Shown: positions 19,822-29,770 of the stretch, one piece after another
Position numbering within the stretch: the stretch's first letter is position 1
Layout of the letters: each line of letters begins with the position of its first letter
From: Halobacteriales archaeon QS_8_69_73
GTDB taxonomy: Archaea; Halobacteriota; Halobacteria; Halobacteriales; Haloarculaceae
NCBI GenBank assembly: GCA_003022945.1
Contig: PXRZ01000014.1
Span: forward strand, 1 to 64,000
Reading direction: 5' to 3'
Length of the DNA: 64,000 nt
Notes under the pieces: model-generated
Database searches by the model: none
Told to the model about the DNA's origin: nothing
The model's input: the letters and a program-made list of their open reading frames with translations, nothing else
Position numbers and translations under genes: made by a program

Positions 19822-21153
19822 ATGGGCGCTTTTCATCGGATTCATCGCCTCGGAGTCATACTCATTTTTCTCCTCTTGGTGCCCGGTGTAGCGAGCGCAC
19901 ACGAGATATCCGGCCAGTTCGAGGCACCCCTGCCACTGACTCTTCTTTTCAGCGGTGCTGCTGTGACCGTGGGAGTCACCGCTTTCATGCTCGCATTCAC
20001 CGTCGAGGAACCGCTCGCCGACGCCGTCCTCGAACCCCGCTTTTCGATATCTCCCCCAGTAGCTGCTGGCCTTCGGGTGACGGCTCGTGGACTGTTCTTT
20101 CTCGCGTTCGTTCTCACGCTGGTAACTGGCCTTCTTGGGAGACAGGTCCAGGCGGAGAATTTTGCGACGATCTTCGTCTGGGCCGTCTGGCTCAAGGGCA
20201 TCGCACTCATCGCGGCGATCACTGGGAGTCCGTGGCGCGTCCTCTCACCCTGGCGGGCCCTCTACGATACGCTCAGCCGCCTTGAGAGACGACCGATCGC
20301 CGTACTCGGTGACTACCCCTCGTGGCTTGGCGTGGGGCCAGCACTCATCGGGTATCTGTTCTGGATCGGCATCATCGAGAATCTCACCGTCATCCCTAGA
20401 TCACCGAACTCGACCGTTCTCCTGCTCATCGGATACACGACAGTGATGCTCGTCGGTGGCCTGCTGTTCGGTCCGGAATGGTTCCGGAAGGCGGACGTGC
20501 TTTCCGTCCTCTATCGGCTGTTCGGGCGGGTGTCTCCGGTGTATGCGACCCGTACGGAGACGGGTGGGTATCGAATCGAACTTAGAGGTCCCTGGCAGGG
20601 CTGTACGCGATCCGTATACGGACTCGCCGTTGCCGGCTTCGTGATCGCAACCGTCTACACGGTGAGTTTCGACGGATTCACCAGCACGCCCGAGTATCAG
20701 ACGATTCTGTTAGAAGTGCAGAGGACGTTCGACGTCGGTCCAACCGTCGCTGTACTGCTCTATCTCGTCGGGTTTCTGGGATTCATCGCAGCGTTTGCCG
20801 TGACGATCGTGCTTACCGGATGGCTCGCTGACGAGCCGAGTTCAGACTGGCGACGTGCGGCATTCGCGTTCGCGCCGACAGTTCTTCCCATCGCCGTCGC
20901 TTACGAGATCGCACACAACTATCCGTTCGTGCTGGCCAACGCGGGGCAGCTACCGGCGACGCTCTGGCCGTTCTTCGGCCTCGGTCGCGAACCGACGTTC
21001 GACCTGCTGTGGTGGCTTACTGTATACGTCGCTCTCAGCCGGTACGAGACTACACGGAAAGCACGGAGAGCCCACGGTCCACTCGTCGTCCTGATGATCG
21101 GCTATACCGTCCTCTCACTGTGGATCATCTCCCGACCCGTTGTGACTGGATGA
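19822..21153 (+). CDS. Polytopic membrane protein, hypothetical
   Basis: 443 aa, signal-like N-terminus and many hydrophobic segments. Confidence 0.7.
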   Translation: MGAFHRIHRLGVILIFLLLVPGVASAHEISGQFEAPLPLTLLFSGAAVTVGVTAFMLAFTVEEPLADAVLEPRFSISPPVAAGLRVTARGLFFLAFVLTLVTGLLGRQVQAENFATIFVWAVWLKGIALIAAITGSPWRVLSPWRALYDTLSRLERRPIAVLGDYPSWLGVGPALIGYLFWIGIIENLTVIPRSPNSTVLLLIGYTTVMLVGGLLFGPEWFRKADVLSVLYRLFGRVSPVYATRTETGGYRIELRGPWQGCTRSVYGLAVAGFVIATVYTVSFDGFTSTPEYQTILLEVQRTFDVGPTVAVLLYLVGFLGFIAAFAVTIVLTGWLADEPSSDWRRAAFAFAPTVLPIAVAYEIAHNYPFVLANAGQLPATLWPFFGLGREPTFDLLWWLTVYVALSRYETTRKARRAHGPLVVLMIGYTVLSLWIISRPVVTG

Positions 21154-21167
21154 CGCAATCATTGACA

Positions 21168-21330
21168 TCCTCCCCGCGCTAAAGGGCGAGGATTCCCCGA
21201 AGGGGAAATATTCAGGTTGCGCGTTTCCTCGGTTCTCAATTACGAGAATGCCACGTACAACATCGCTGATTTGGACTCCTCAGAATCGTGGGGGTTTGAA
21301 TGAATTCGTTAGGCAGAAGTGGTTCGCTGG
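21168..21330. mobile_element. Possible IS200/IS605 (IS1341-type) terminal-end remnant
   Basis: GACATCCTCCCCGCGCTAAAGGGCGAGGATTCCCCGAAGGGG stem-loop, resembling ends of tnpB elements; no transposase ORF. Confidence 0.3.
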
Positions 21331-21343
21331 GTAAAATCCGCTG

Positions 21344-22567
21344 ATGGTATCGGATCGGCGTCACGCGAAAGATGATGAAACCGGGGAGCGGTTTCAGCGA
21401 CGCGGATCCCTACGGCCGCTATCTATCCTCATCCTCTTCGTGCTCGTCCTCGTCCTCACGCAGGTTCCCGTCGCATCCGCAGGGCATGGTGCGGCTGAGG
21501 CCACACAACTCACGCAGGGCCACGGGGTTCTTCTCGCCGTCGGCGGCGTCATCACCCTCGGTGGTGTCCTCATTCTCAAGCGAACGGATCGCGTCTCGCC
21601 GACGAATGCCCTCTATGGCGCGTTCGTCGGACTCGCCGTGACTGCGCTCGGGGTGACCGTCTTCTCCGCGACATCGCCAGAGCCGACGTACGCGGCAAGT
21701 TCCATGCCCTTCCCGCGGTCGTGGTACGTACTAATGGCGTTGTCGGTCGGCTCTCTGATCATGGTGCTGAGTTTCATCGTCGGCTGGCTTCGATGGCCGA
21801 CCCGCCCCCGCTACACCTTCTTCGGGATTCTGATGGGCCTGTGGATCGCATATCCCTACCTCATTCCTGGGTCAGCCAGCGACACACACCCACTCGGGTA
21901 TGCTATCGTCTTTGGGACGCCCGTCTTCGTCGGATATATAATCTGGAAAGACGCTGGAAACGTGCTCAGCACGGTGCTGCGCGATACAGTTGCTCGTCGA
22001 TTTGGAATCGGTGTCGGGGCTATCGTGGCACTATACTTCATCTCTGTCACCGGCTATCTCTCGTTCGTCCCGGAACCAGGCGTTTACAATCGAAACGAGC
22101 AATTTATCGGTATCCTGCATGATGGTTATCAGCTCGTGAACTGGCCGCTATTTTTTATCTACCTTCCAGATGTCCCTCTCGTCCCGATCTTTTTGCTCGC
22201 CATTTCGCCCGGACTACTCGTCGTAACCGGGATGTTGAGCGCTCTCGTGGGATTGAACGCTGCCGTTATTGCCCGTCAGTGGCGCGTTGAAGAACAAGCT
22301 GGAAAGGCACAGAGTACCGCCGGACCCGCTGGACTTGTGGGCTGCAGTACCTGTGGCTGCTGTGGCCCGCTCGTTGCGAAAGTAGCGATTTTAGCGGCTG
22401 GCCCCTCCATCGCAGCACCATTGTACTGGGTGTTCGTCGATACCGCTTCCCCTCTCAGCGCGCTATTCATCGTCGCGAGCATCGTCCTGTTTGTCGGAAG
22501 TCTGATCTATTCGGTCGAAGCAGCGAGCCAGCCCACTCAAACCAACTCACTCGTTCCCGCGGACTAA
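21344..22567 (+). CDS. Polytopic membrane protein, hypothetical
   Basis: 407 aa, many TM segments; VGCSTCGCCGPLVAKVAILAAGPSIAAPLYWVF; start position uncertain. Confidence 0.65.
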   Translation: MVSDRRHAKDDETGERFQRRGSLRPLSILILFVLVLVLTQVPVASAGHGAAEATQLTQGHGVLLAVGGVITLGGVLILKRTDRVSPTNALYGAFVGLAVTALGVTVFSATSPEPTYAASSMPFPRSWYVLMALSVGSLIMVLSFIVGWLRWPTRPRYTFFGILMGLWIAYPYLIPGSASDTHPLGYAIVFGTPVFVGYIIWKDAGNVLSTVLRDTVARRFGIGVGAIVALYFISVTGYLSFVPEPGVYNRNEQFIGILHDGYQLVNWPLFFIYLPDVPLVPIFLLAISPGLLVVTGMLSALVGLNAAVIARQWRVEEQAGKAQSTAGPAGLVGCSTCGCCGPLVAKVAILAAGPSIAAPLYWVFVDTASPLSALFIVASIVLFVGSLIYSVEAASQPTQTNSLVPAD

Positions 22568-22746
22568 CTCACCATACAGGCCGTCGACGAGACGGTGTGC
22601 TTGATGTGGATCGATCGTGATCACACCGAATCCAGGCAGGGTCGTGTGGTTTTGGGCGGTTCACGCGGCCAGTACGACTTTCCAAACGTGTACTGTATCA
22701 CTGTATCAGTTCTAGACTATCCAACTACGGACTGACGTTACGCTCG

Positions 22747-23466
22747 TTACGGGTCCGAGTCCGCTCGTTCGAGCCGTCGTAGAACCGGAATCTCGTCGAG
22801 TCGTTCTTCGTCGAGAACGTCCCAGTCGAGCCCCGTGGGCTTACTGTCTGCAGCGTCCGTTCGAATCGGTCGCTCCGGGGTGAATATCCAGTCCATTGGA
22901 ACGTCCTGTGGCGTCGTAGGAACCGCTTCGTCGACGACTTGGATCTCGTGCACCGTCGTGACGGTAACGGTGTCGTCGTCCACCAGTCCGAACTCCCGCA
23001 GGACGGCGAACTCGAGATCACTGTATCCCTCGCCCTTGCCGACCCGTTCGCCGTGTTTAGTCACCGCGACGCTCCCGGAGACGATCAGATCGACGGTATC
23101 CATCTCGTCGGGACCGACCTGTGTGCCGAGTTCGGAGGACCCACCGATCGTCGTCGCGTGGTCGATGTCCTCTATCTCGCTCGGGTCCAGCCGCAGGAAG
23201 CACTTCTCGTCCCGCAGCCGAGGGACTGCCATGTAGACGACCGTGCCGGCCTCCAGCGCCCGCCGACGAACCGGCCGCTGTGGCGAATCGGGGTTCGATT
23301 TGACGACGTCCGTGCGTTTCCACGCTTCGGAGTCCTCGAGCCGTTCGGCGGCCCGCTCTGCCCCGGCAAAATTGGGGATTCTGCCGTGCGGTGGAAACGG
23401 AAACCGTGCTGCTCCGCTCTCCTCCAACTCGTCCCAGATTCGCTCTCGGAGTTCCTGCTTTTCCAT
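22747..23466 (-). CDS. 5-formyltetrahydrofolate cyclo-ligase family
   Basis: MEKQELRERIWDELEESGAARFPFPPHGRIPNFAGAE...GKGEGYSDLEFAVLREFGLVDDDT. Confidence 0.88.
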   Translation of the reverse strand: MEKQELRERIWDELEESGAARFPFPPHGRIPNFAGAERAAERLEDSEAWKRTDVVKSNPDSPQRPVRRRALEAGTVVYMAVPRLRDEKCFLRLDPSEIEDIDHATTIGGSSELGTQVGPDEMDTVDLIVSGSVAVTKHGERVGKGEGYSDLEFAVLREFGLVDDDTVTVTTVHEIQVVDEAVPTTPQDVPMDWIFTPERPIRTDAADSKPTGLDWDVLDEERLDEIPVLRRLERADSDP

Positions 23467-23499
23467 GTCTCCTGTTACAACCCGCGGTATTAGTAGACT

Positions 23500-23605
23500 C
23501 TCACCTCACGGCGAAAACGGAAGCCGTGCCGTTCCGCCGTCGTCCAGTTCGTCCCACACCGCCTCCCGGATCGCGTCCTCGTCGGGCGTCTCAGGCACCG
23601 CCCCT
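23500..23605 (-). pseudogene. N-terminal fragment of a second 5-FCL-like gene
   Basis: Reverse-strand DEDAIREAVWDELDDGGTARLPFSP parallels QELRERIWDELEESGAARFPFPP of the neighbouring gene. Confidence 0.55.
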
Positions 23606-24130
23606 GACGAACTCGATGTGTTGTGGGCCGTAGAAGAACGCCAGCATGAGGTAGGCGACGACCCCGAGAACGAGGCTGACGAGCCAGGCGGAGACGGCGA
23701 CGCGGCCGACCGTCGCGTGGGCGGTCTCCCGCAGTTCGGCGGTGGTGTGGGTCAGCCCCAGCGTCACCTAGTAGCCGCGCAGCGGCGCGCCCTCGACGAT
23801 CTCCTTGCGGCCGCCGCCGCCGGTCTTCAGCAGGTAGAGCACGAGAAACACGAGGATGAGCGAGAACGCCGCGACCATCGCCGCTCGGTGTTTCCGAACC
23901 TCGCCGTCGCGAATCCAGTAGACGCCAGCCAGCAGACAGCCGACGGTGAGGGAGTTGACGACGGCGATGGCGGCCGCCAGGGCGTCGACGGTCGACTCCG
24001 AGATTTCCGGATAGAGGCCGACGTCGCCGTACAGCGTCCCGACGACGACGACGTAGCCGACGACGGTCAGGACGGCCGTCAGCGCCCGCGGGTGTTCGCG
24101 GGCGAGGGCCGGACCACGAACTGTCGACAT
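23591..24130 (-). pseudogene. DUF420-type membrane protein interrupted by an in-frame TAG at an apparent deletion junction
   Basis: MSTVRGPALAREHPRALTAVLTVVGYVVVVGTLY...LYLLKTGGGGRKEIVEGAPLRGY* then same frame VTLGLTHTTAELRETAHATVGRVAVSAWLVSLVLGVVAYLMLAFFYG*. Confidence 0.75.
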
Positions 24131-24195
24131 ACCCGGCGTTCGGCGCCGGCGGTCAAGGAGGCTTCGCTTTCCCGTCCGTCGGCGGTCGTGCTTAG

Positions 24196-24520
24196 TTACG
24201 AGGAAGTAGCGTGCTTCGGCGGTGATGGCAGCGTTTCCGAACGCCCCCTCCCGCTCGCGGGCTGCGGCTCACGGCTCGCTTCGCTCGCCGTTCGCAACTT
24301 CGAGATACCTCGCTCTCGCTCGGTATCTCGCGACGCCTCGCTGCGCGCGGCCGGTGGCCGTGCGTGCGTCGGCTCGCTCCGCTCCGCGGCTCCCTGCAGT
24401 CGCCGCTCCGCCTCGAGGCCTCCCTCGCTGCGCTCGCTCGGCCTCGCTCCCCGAGCGGTCGGCCCCGTTCGAGTTCCCGCCCGATGTCGGCTGCCCGGCC
24501 GGCTCTCGCCCAACTAAACA
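24196..24520 (+). repeat. Dispersed GC-rich repeat, copy 1
   Basis: Starts GCGGTGATGGC..CCGAACGCCCCCTCCCGCTCGCGGGCTG, CTCGC-rich interior, ends GCGGTCGGCCCCGTTCGAGTTCCCGCCCGATGTCGGC. Confidence 0.8.
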
Positions 24521-24572
24521 GGGCACCGTCGACGACCGTCTGGATTAAGTACCGACCGGCCGCAGGCGGAGC

Positions 24573-25676
24573 GTGCGCGTCCTGAACCACCTCGAACTCG
24601 CCTCCCTGCTCGACCGCAGCGGCATCGGGACGGCGACCCGACAGCAGCGGACGGCGCTCGCCGACGCCGGCGTCGAGGTGGTCACCTCGCCGTGGAGCGG
24701 CGGCGACCCCCCGACGGCCCTCGCCGGACGGGTCGCCGGCGAGCCGCTGTTCGAGCGGTACGACGTCGCCCACTGCAACCTCGTCGGCCCGGGGTCGGTC
24801 GCGGTCGCCCGCCACGCCCGCCGCCGTGGGGTGCCGCTGGTGCTGCACGCCCACATCACCCGCGAGGACTTCGCCGAGAGCTTCCGGGGTTCGACGGCCG
24901 TCGCGCCGACCCTCGGGCGGTATCTCCGGTGGTTCTACTCGCAGGCGGATCTGGTGTTGTGTCCGAGCGACTACACCCGCCGGACGCTGGAGTCGTACCC
25001 CGTCGAGGCACCGATCCGGCCGGTGACCAACGGCGTCGATCTCGGGTCGCTGTCGGGCTTCGAGTCGCTCCGGGAGCCGTACCGCCGCCGGTACGACCTC
25101 GAGGGGACGGTCGCCTTCGCGGTCGGCAACGTCTTCGAGCGGAAGGGGGTGTCGACGTTCTGCCGGCTGGCGGAGGAGACGGACGATCTCGAGTTCGCCT
25201 GGTTCGGGCCGTACGATACCGGCCCGCAGGCCTCCCGGACCGTCCGGCGGTGGGTGACCGACCCGCCGGCGAACGTCACCTTCACCGGCTGGGTCGACGA
25301 CAAGCGCGGCGCCTTCGCCGCCGGCGACGTCTTCTGTTTCCCCGCGAAAGTCGAAAACCAGGGGCTGGTCGTTCTCGAGGCGATGGCCTGCGGCAAGCCG
25401 GTCGTCCTCCGGGACATCCCGGTGTTCCGGGAGTTCTACGCCGACGGCGAGGACTGTCTGCTCTGCTCGACGCGGGCGGAGTTCCGCGAGGCCGTCGAGC
25501 GGCTGGCCGATGACCCCGCCGAGCGCGAGCGACTGGGGGCCAACGCCCGCGAGACGGCCCGCGAGCACGGCCTCGACCGGGTGGGCGAGGAGCTGCGGGA
25601 CGCCTACGCCGAGGCCCGGCGGCGAGCCTCCGGCGACTCCGATTCCGGCGTCGACGCCGGAGTCGCAACCGATTAA
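24573..25676 (+). CDS. Glycosyltransferase family 4 (GT-B)
   Basis: VAFAVGNVFERKGVSTFCRLAEE, VFCFPAKVENQGLVVLEAMACGKPVVLRDIPVF; GTG start. Confidence 0.88.
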   Translation: MRVLNHLELASLLDRSGIGTATRQQRTALADAGVEVVTSPWSGGDPPTALAGRVAGEPLFERYDVAHCNLVGPGSVAVARHARRRGVPLVLHAHITREDFAESFRGSTAVAPTLGRYLRWFYSQADLVLCPSDYTRRTLESYPVEAPIRPVTNGVDLGSLSGFESLREPYRRRYDLEGTVAFAVGNVFERKGVSTFCRLAEETDDLEFAWFGPYDTGPQASRTVRRWVTDPPANVTFTGWVDDKRGAFAAGDVFCFPAKVENQGLVVLEAMACGKPVVLRDIPVFREFYADGEDCLLCSTRAEFREAVERLADDPAERERLGANARETAREHGLDRVGEELRDAYAEARRRASGDSDSGVDAGVATD

Positions 25677-25700
25677 ACCCCGGTGGGCGAAGCCGGCCGC

Positions 25701-26792
25701 ATGCAGACCGTCGCGGCGTTCACCGACACCTACCTCCCGACGGTCAACGGTGTCACCTACACGCTCCGGACCTGGCGGGACCGCTGGGAGCGGCGCGGCG
25801 GGCGGATGGGCGTCGTCTACCCGGGCGGCGACGGCTACGACCCCGAAACCCGGGAGTACCCGGTCTCCAGCGTCGGGTTCCCGTTCTATCCGGGGTTCCG
25901 GTTCGGCCTGCCGGGCGTCCCCGACGCCGCCCGCGAACTGCGGCCCGACGTCGTCCACGCGCACACGCCGTTCACGCTGGGGCTTGCGGCCCGGCGGCTC
26001 GCCGTCGACCGCGACCTGCCGCTGGTGGTCTCCTACCACACCCCCGCCGGCGCGTACGCCGACTACATCAGCGACGCCTTCGCCGGCGTCATCCGCCACG
26101 CCGCCGACCGCTACGAGCGGTGGTTCTTCGGGCAGGCCGACGCGGTGGTCGTCCCTTCGGAAACGGCCGCCGACCAGGTCGACGGCCGGACGCCGACGCA
26201 CGTCGTCTCCAACGGCGTCGACACCGAGCGGTTCGCGCCGGCCGACGACGCGACGGTCGCGGCTTTCCGGGACCGCCACGACCTCCCCGACGGCCCACTC
26301 GTCGGCTACACCGGCCGCCACGGCTACGAGAAGCGGCTCGGGGACTTACTGGCGGCGACGGCCGGCCTCGACGTCGGGGTCGTCCTCGCCGGCGACGGCC
26401 CCGCCCGGGCGGAGCTGCGGCGCCGGGCGGCCGCCCGCGACAACGTCCGCTTTCTCGGCTTCCTCGACCGCGAGGCGCTGCCGACCTTTTACTCGGCGCT
26501 GGACGCCTTCGCCTTCCCCAGCCCCATCGAGACCCAGGGGCTGGTCGCCCTGGAGGCCGTCGCCTGCGGGACGCCGGTCGTCGCCGTCGACGGCGGTGCC
26601 CTCTCGGAATCGGTCGTCGACGGCGAGACGGGGTATCACTTCGCGCTGGGCGACATCGACGGCTTCCGGGGGGCGATTCGGCGGGTCCTCGACGAGCAGG
26701 CGGCGCTGTCGGCCCAGTGTCGGAGGCGGCGGTCGGAGCTGGACGTCGAGCGGTCCATCGAGCGGCTGTCGGCGGTCTACGACGGCCTTTAG
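25701..26792 (+). CDS. Glycosyltransferase family 4 (GT-B)
   Basis: [71 protein letters not shown]. Confidence 0.92.
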   Translation: MQTVAAFTDTYLPTVNGVTYTLRTWRDRWERRGGRMGVVYPGGDGYDPETREYPVSSVGFPFYPGFRFGLPGVPDAARELRPDVVHAHTPFTLGLAARRLAVDRDLPLVVSYHTPAGAYADYISDAFAGVIRHAADRYERWFFGQADAVVVPSETAADQVDGRTPTHVVSNGVDTERFAPADDATVAAFRDRHDLPDGPLVGYTGRHGYEKRLGDLLAATAGLDVGVVLAGDGPARAELRRRAAARDNVRFLGFLDREALPTFYSALDAFAFPSPIETQGLVALEAVACGTPVVAVDGGALSESVVDGETGYHFALGDIDGFRGAIRRVLDEQAALSAQCRRRRSELDVERSIERLSAVYDGL

Positions 26793-27211
26793 CAGCGCTG
26801 CCGGCAGATTCGCTCGACGATGCGGCCCGTCGACAGCACCCGCTCGTCGCCCTCGCGGGCGGAGGCCCGCGTCACCCCGCAGTCGATTCCCTCCTCGGCG
26901 AGGGCCGCCGACAGCGCCTCCTCGTCGTGGTGCTGGTCGTGGCCCAAAACGATCACGTCCGGGTCGATGTCGCGGATGGGGACGAAGAAGTCCTCGGTGT
27001 GGCCGAGACGGGCCTCGTCGACCGGCTCCAGCGCCCCGACCATCTCCCGGCGCTGGGCATCCGGGACGACCGGCGCCGGCTTGTGGGTGACGTTAGCCGA
27101 GCGGGCGACGATGACGTGCAGCCGCTCGCCCATCGCGGCGGCCTCTTCGAGGTAGTGGAGGTGGCCGGGGTGCAGCAGGTCGAAGGTACCCTGTGCGACG
27201 ACGCGTCTCAT
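26789..27211 (-). CDS. ribL: Archaeal FAD synthase (RibL-type cytidylyltransferase)
   Basis: [45 protein letters not shown]; HxGH-type motif and [12 protein letters not shown]. Confidence 0.9.
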   Translation of the reverse strand: MRRVVAQGTFDLLHPGHLHYLEEAAAMGERLHVIVARSANVTHKPAPVVPDAQRREMVGALEPVDEARLGHTEDFFVPIRDIDPDVIVLGHDQHHDEEALSAALAEEGIDCGVTRASAREGDERVLSTGRIVERICRQRC

Positions 27212-27212
27212 C

Positions 27213-27716
27213 TCACCGCAGCTCCCGGTCGATGTCGGCCTGTGTGAAGTCGAAGAACTGCTCGTCCGGCAGCTCGACGTCCAGCACGTCGAGGTCGGTC
27301 GGCTCGCCGTCGGTGTCGAAGGCCTGCCAGTCCGTGCGGCCGTACGGCGCGCCGACGATGATATGGACGTCGCCCCGAGAGAACGTCGCCAGGTCGGCGT
27401 CGCTCGGGCGCAACACCCCGTTAGGGTGGGAGTGGACCGAGCCGACGCTCTTGAGGTCGTTCGGCATGTAGGTCGGCTTGAACTCCGCGCTGACGGGGTT
27501 GGTCTTCGTCCCCGGCGCGAGGAGGACGTCGGTGATGACGGTCCCGTCGCGGTCGAGCCCCAGCGTCCGGGCGTCCTCGCCGCGGAGTTGGCCCATGTAC
27601 TCGTCGGGGTGGCTGTCCTCGGAGGCCTGCAGCGCGAACTCAAGGGCGTCGTCGGCGATGCCGAGAACCTCGCTCGACCGGAACAGCGACGGGGTCCACG
27701 ACCCGAGCAATCCCAT
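27213..27716 (-). CDS. JAMM/Mov34-MPN domain metalloprotease-like protein
   Basis: [23 protein letters not shown] (HSHPxG..SxxD); [13 protein letters not shown]. Confidence 0.88.
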   Translation of the reverse strand: MGLLGSWTPSLFRSSEVLGIADDALEFALQASEDSHPDEYMGQLRGEDARTLGLDRDGTVITDVLLAPGTKTNPVSAEFKPTYMPNDLKSVGSVHSHPNGVLRPSDADLATFSRGDVHIIVGAPYGRTDWQAFDTDGEPTDLDVLDVELPDEQFFDFTQADIDRELR

Positions 27717-27819
27717 ACCTCTCCGTCGGGTTGCCCGACAACTAAGGCTTCCGATGGGACGGACCGGCCGCCCGGCCGACAACAACACGCTTAAACTCGA
27801 CCGGAGCCGACGGTGGTCA

Positions 27820-29727
27820 ATGACTCAGTCCGCTGCCGGTAACGCCGAGTCGACCACCGACGACGGGGTGGTGTACGACCTCGGCCCCGACTGTACCCTC
27901 GATGACGTCGACGAGGGCGACCGCTATCTCGCGACGGTGAACGGTATCGTCGACTACGGCGTCTTCGTCGATCTCTCCGACGACGTCTCCGGGCTCGTCC
28001 ACGAGTCGAACCTCGAGGCCGATCCCGCGGTCGGCGACGAGCTGGTCGTCGAGCTGGTCGAAATCCGCGACGACGGCGACCTCGGGTTCGCCGAGACCGA
28101 CGTTAACCCTGCCGTCGAGGCCGTCGCGGTCGTCCACGGCGACGAGGTCGGTGTCGACGACCTGACCGACCGCGTCGGCGACACCGTCCACCTCGAGGGC
28201 GACGTCGTCCAGGTCAAACAGACCGGCGGGCCGACGATCTTCTCGGTCCGGGACGGCGCCGGCGTCGTGCCGTGTGCGGCCTTCGAGGAGGCCGGCGTCC
28301 GGGCGTACCCCGAGGTCGGCCTCGGCGACGTCGTCCGGGCGACGGGCACGGTCGAGACCCGCGACGGCGCCGTCCAGCTGGAGGTCGACCGGCTCGTCAG
28401 CCTCCGTGGCGAGGCCGAAGCGGAGGTCCGCGAGCGGGTCGAGGCCGCCGTCGCCGAGCGGGCCGCCCCCGAGGACGTCGACCCGCTCATCGAGTGGCCG
28501 GCCTTCGAGACGCTCCACGACGACCTCGCGGCCGTCGCCGAGCGGCTCCGACGGGCGGTGCTGTCCGGCCGGCCCATCCGGCTCCGCCACCACGCCGACG
28601 GCGACGGCATGTGCGCGTCGGTGCCGGTCCAGCTCGCTCTCGAACGGTTCCTCGCCGAGGTCCACGAGGACCCCGAGGCGCCGCGGCACCTGTTCAAGCG
28701 GCTCCCCTCGAAGGCGCCGTTCTACGAGATGGAAGACGTCACCCGGGACCTCAACTTCGCCCTGGAGGACCGCGAACGCCACGGCCAGCGGCTGCCGCTG
28801 CTGTTCATGGTCGACAACGGCTCCACCGAGGAGGACGTCCCGGCCTACCGGACGCTGGACCAGTACGACGTCCCGGTCGTGGTGGTCGACCACCACCACC
28901 CCGACCCCGACGCCGTCGGCCCGCTCGTCGAGGAGCACGTCAACCCGTACCTCCACGGCGAGGACTACCGGATCACGACCGGCATGATGTGCGTCGAGCT
29001 GGCGCGGATGATCGACCCCTCGCTGACCGACGACGTCGAGCACGTGCCGGCCGTCGCGGGGCTGTCGGACCGTTCGAAGGCCGACGCCATGGACGACTAC
29101 CTCGAGCTGGCCGCCGCGGCCGGCTACGACGAAACCGACCTCCGGGACATCGGCGAGGCGCTGGACTACGCGGCCCACTGGCTCCGCTACGACGCCGGCG
29201 GCAGCCTCATCGAGGACGTCCTCAACGTCGGCTGCGACGACCCCGAGCGGCACGCGGAGCTGGTCGAGTTCCTCGCTGACCGCGCCCGCCGCGACGTCGA
29301 CGACCAACTCGACGACGCCGAACCGCACGTCGACCACGAGCGGCTGGACAACGGCGCCCACCTCTACCGGCTCGACGTCGAGAACCACGCCCGCCGGTTC
29401 ACCTACCCCGCCCCGGGCAAGACGACGGGCGAACTCCACGACCGGAAGGTCGAGGAGACGGGTGACCCCGTCATCACCATCGGCTACGGCCCGGACTTCG
29501 CGGTGCTGCGGTCCGACGGCGTCCGGCTCGACATCCCGACCATGGTCGAGGAGCTGCAGGCGGAATTCGAAGGCGCCGGCGTCTCCGGCGGCGGCCACCT
29601 CGTCGTCGGCTCCGTCAAGTTCGTCTCCGGCATGCGGGAGCCGGTCGTCGACGCGCTGGTCGAGAGGATGGCCGACGCCGAACTCGACGAGGCGCTCCGG
29701 AGCACGCTCGTCCGCGACGACGACTGA
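27820..29727 (+). CDS. DHH family phosphoesterase with S1/OB-fold domains (archaeal RecJ-like)
   Basis: S1-like ATVNGIVDYGVFVDLSDDVSGLVHESNL; HHADGDGMCASVPVQLALERFL; VVVVDHHHPDPDAVG. Confidence 0.9.
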   Translation: MTQSAAGNAESTTDDGVVYDLGPDCTLDDVDEGDRYLATVNGIVDYGVFVDLSDDVSGLVHESNLEADPAVGDELVVELVEIRDDGDLGFAETDVNPAVEAVAVVHGDEVGVDDLTDRVGDTVHLEGDVVQVKQTGGPTIFSVRDGAGVVPCAAFEEAGVRAYPEVGLGDVVRATGTVETRDGAVQLEVDRLVSLRGEAEAEVRERVEAAVAERAAPEDVDPLIEWPAFETLHDDLAAVAERLRRAVLSGRPIRLRHHADGDGMCASVPVQLALERFLAEVHEDPEAPRHLFKRLPSKAPFYEMEDVTRDLNFALEDRERHGQRLPLLFMVDNGSTEEDVPAYRTLDQYDVPVVVVDHHHPDPDAVGPLVEEHVNPYLHGEDYRITTGMMCVELARMIDPSLTDDVEHVPAVAGLSDRSKADAMDDYLELAAAAGYDETDLRDIGEALDYAAHWLRYDAGGSLIEDVLNVGCDDPERHAELVEFLADRARRDVDDQLDDAEPHVDHERLDNGAHLYRLDVENHARRFTYPAPGKTTGELHDRKVEETGDPVITIGYGPDFAVLRSDGVRLDIPTMVEELQAEFEGAGVSGGGHLVVGSVKFVSGMREPVVDALVERMADAELDEALRSTLVRDDD

Positions 29728-29770
29728 GACCGGGCCGGTCGCTCCTTCAGCGAGCCGCCCGTCCCGGCGC

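Noticed and set aside
24192-26321. Very long reverse-strand ORF (709 aa) across the two glycosyltransferase genes
   Set aside because: Antisense shadow ORF of high-GC coding; Arg/Gly/Pro-rich with no domain sense. True genes on + have clear GT motifs
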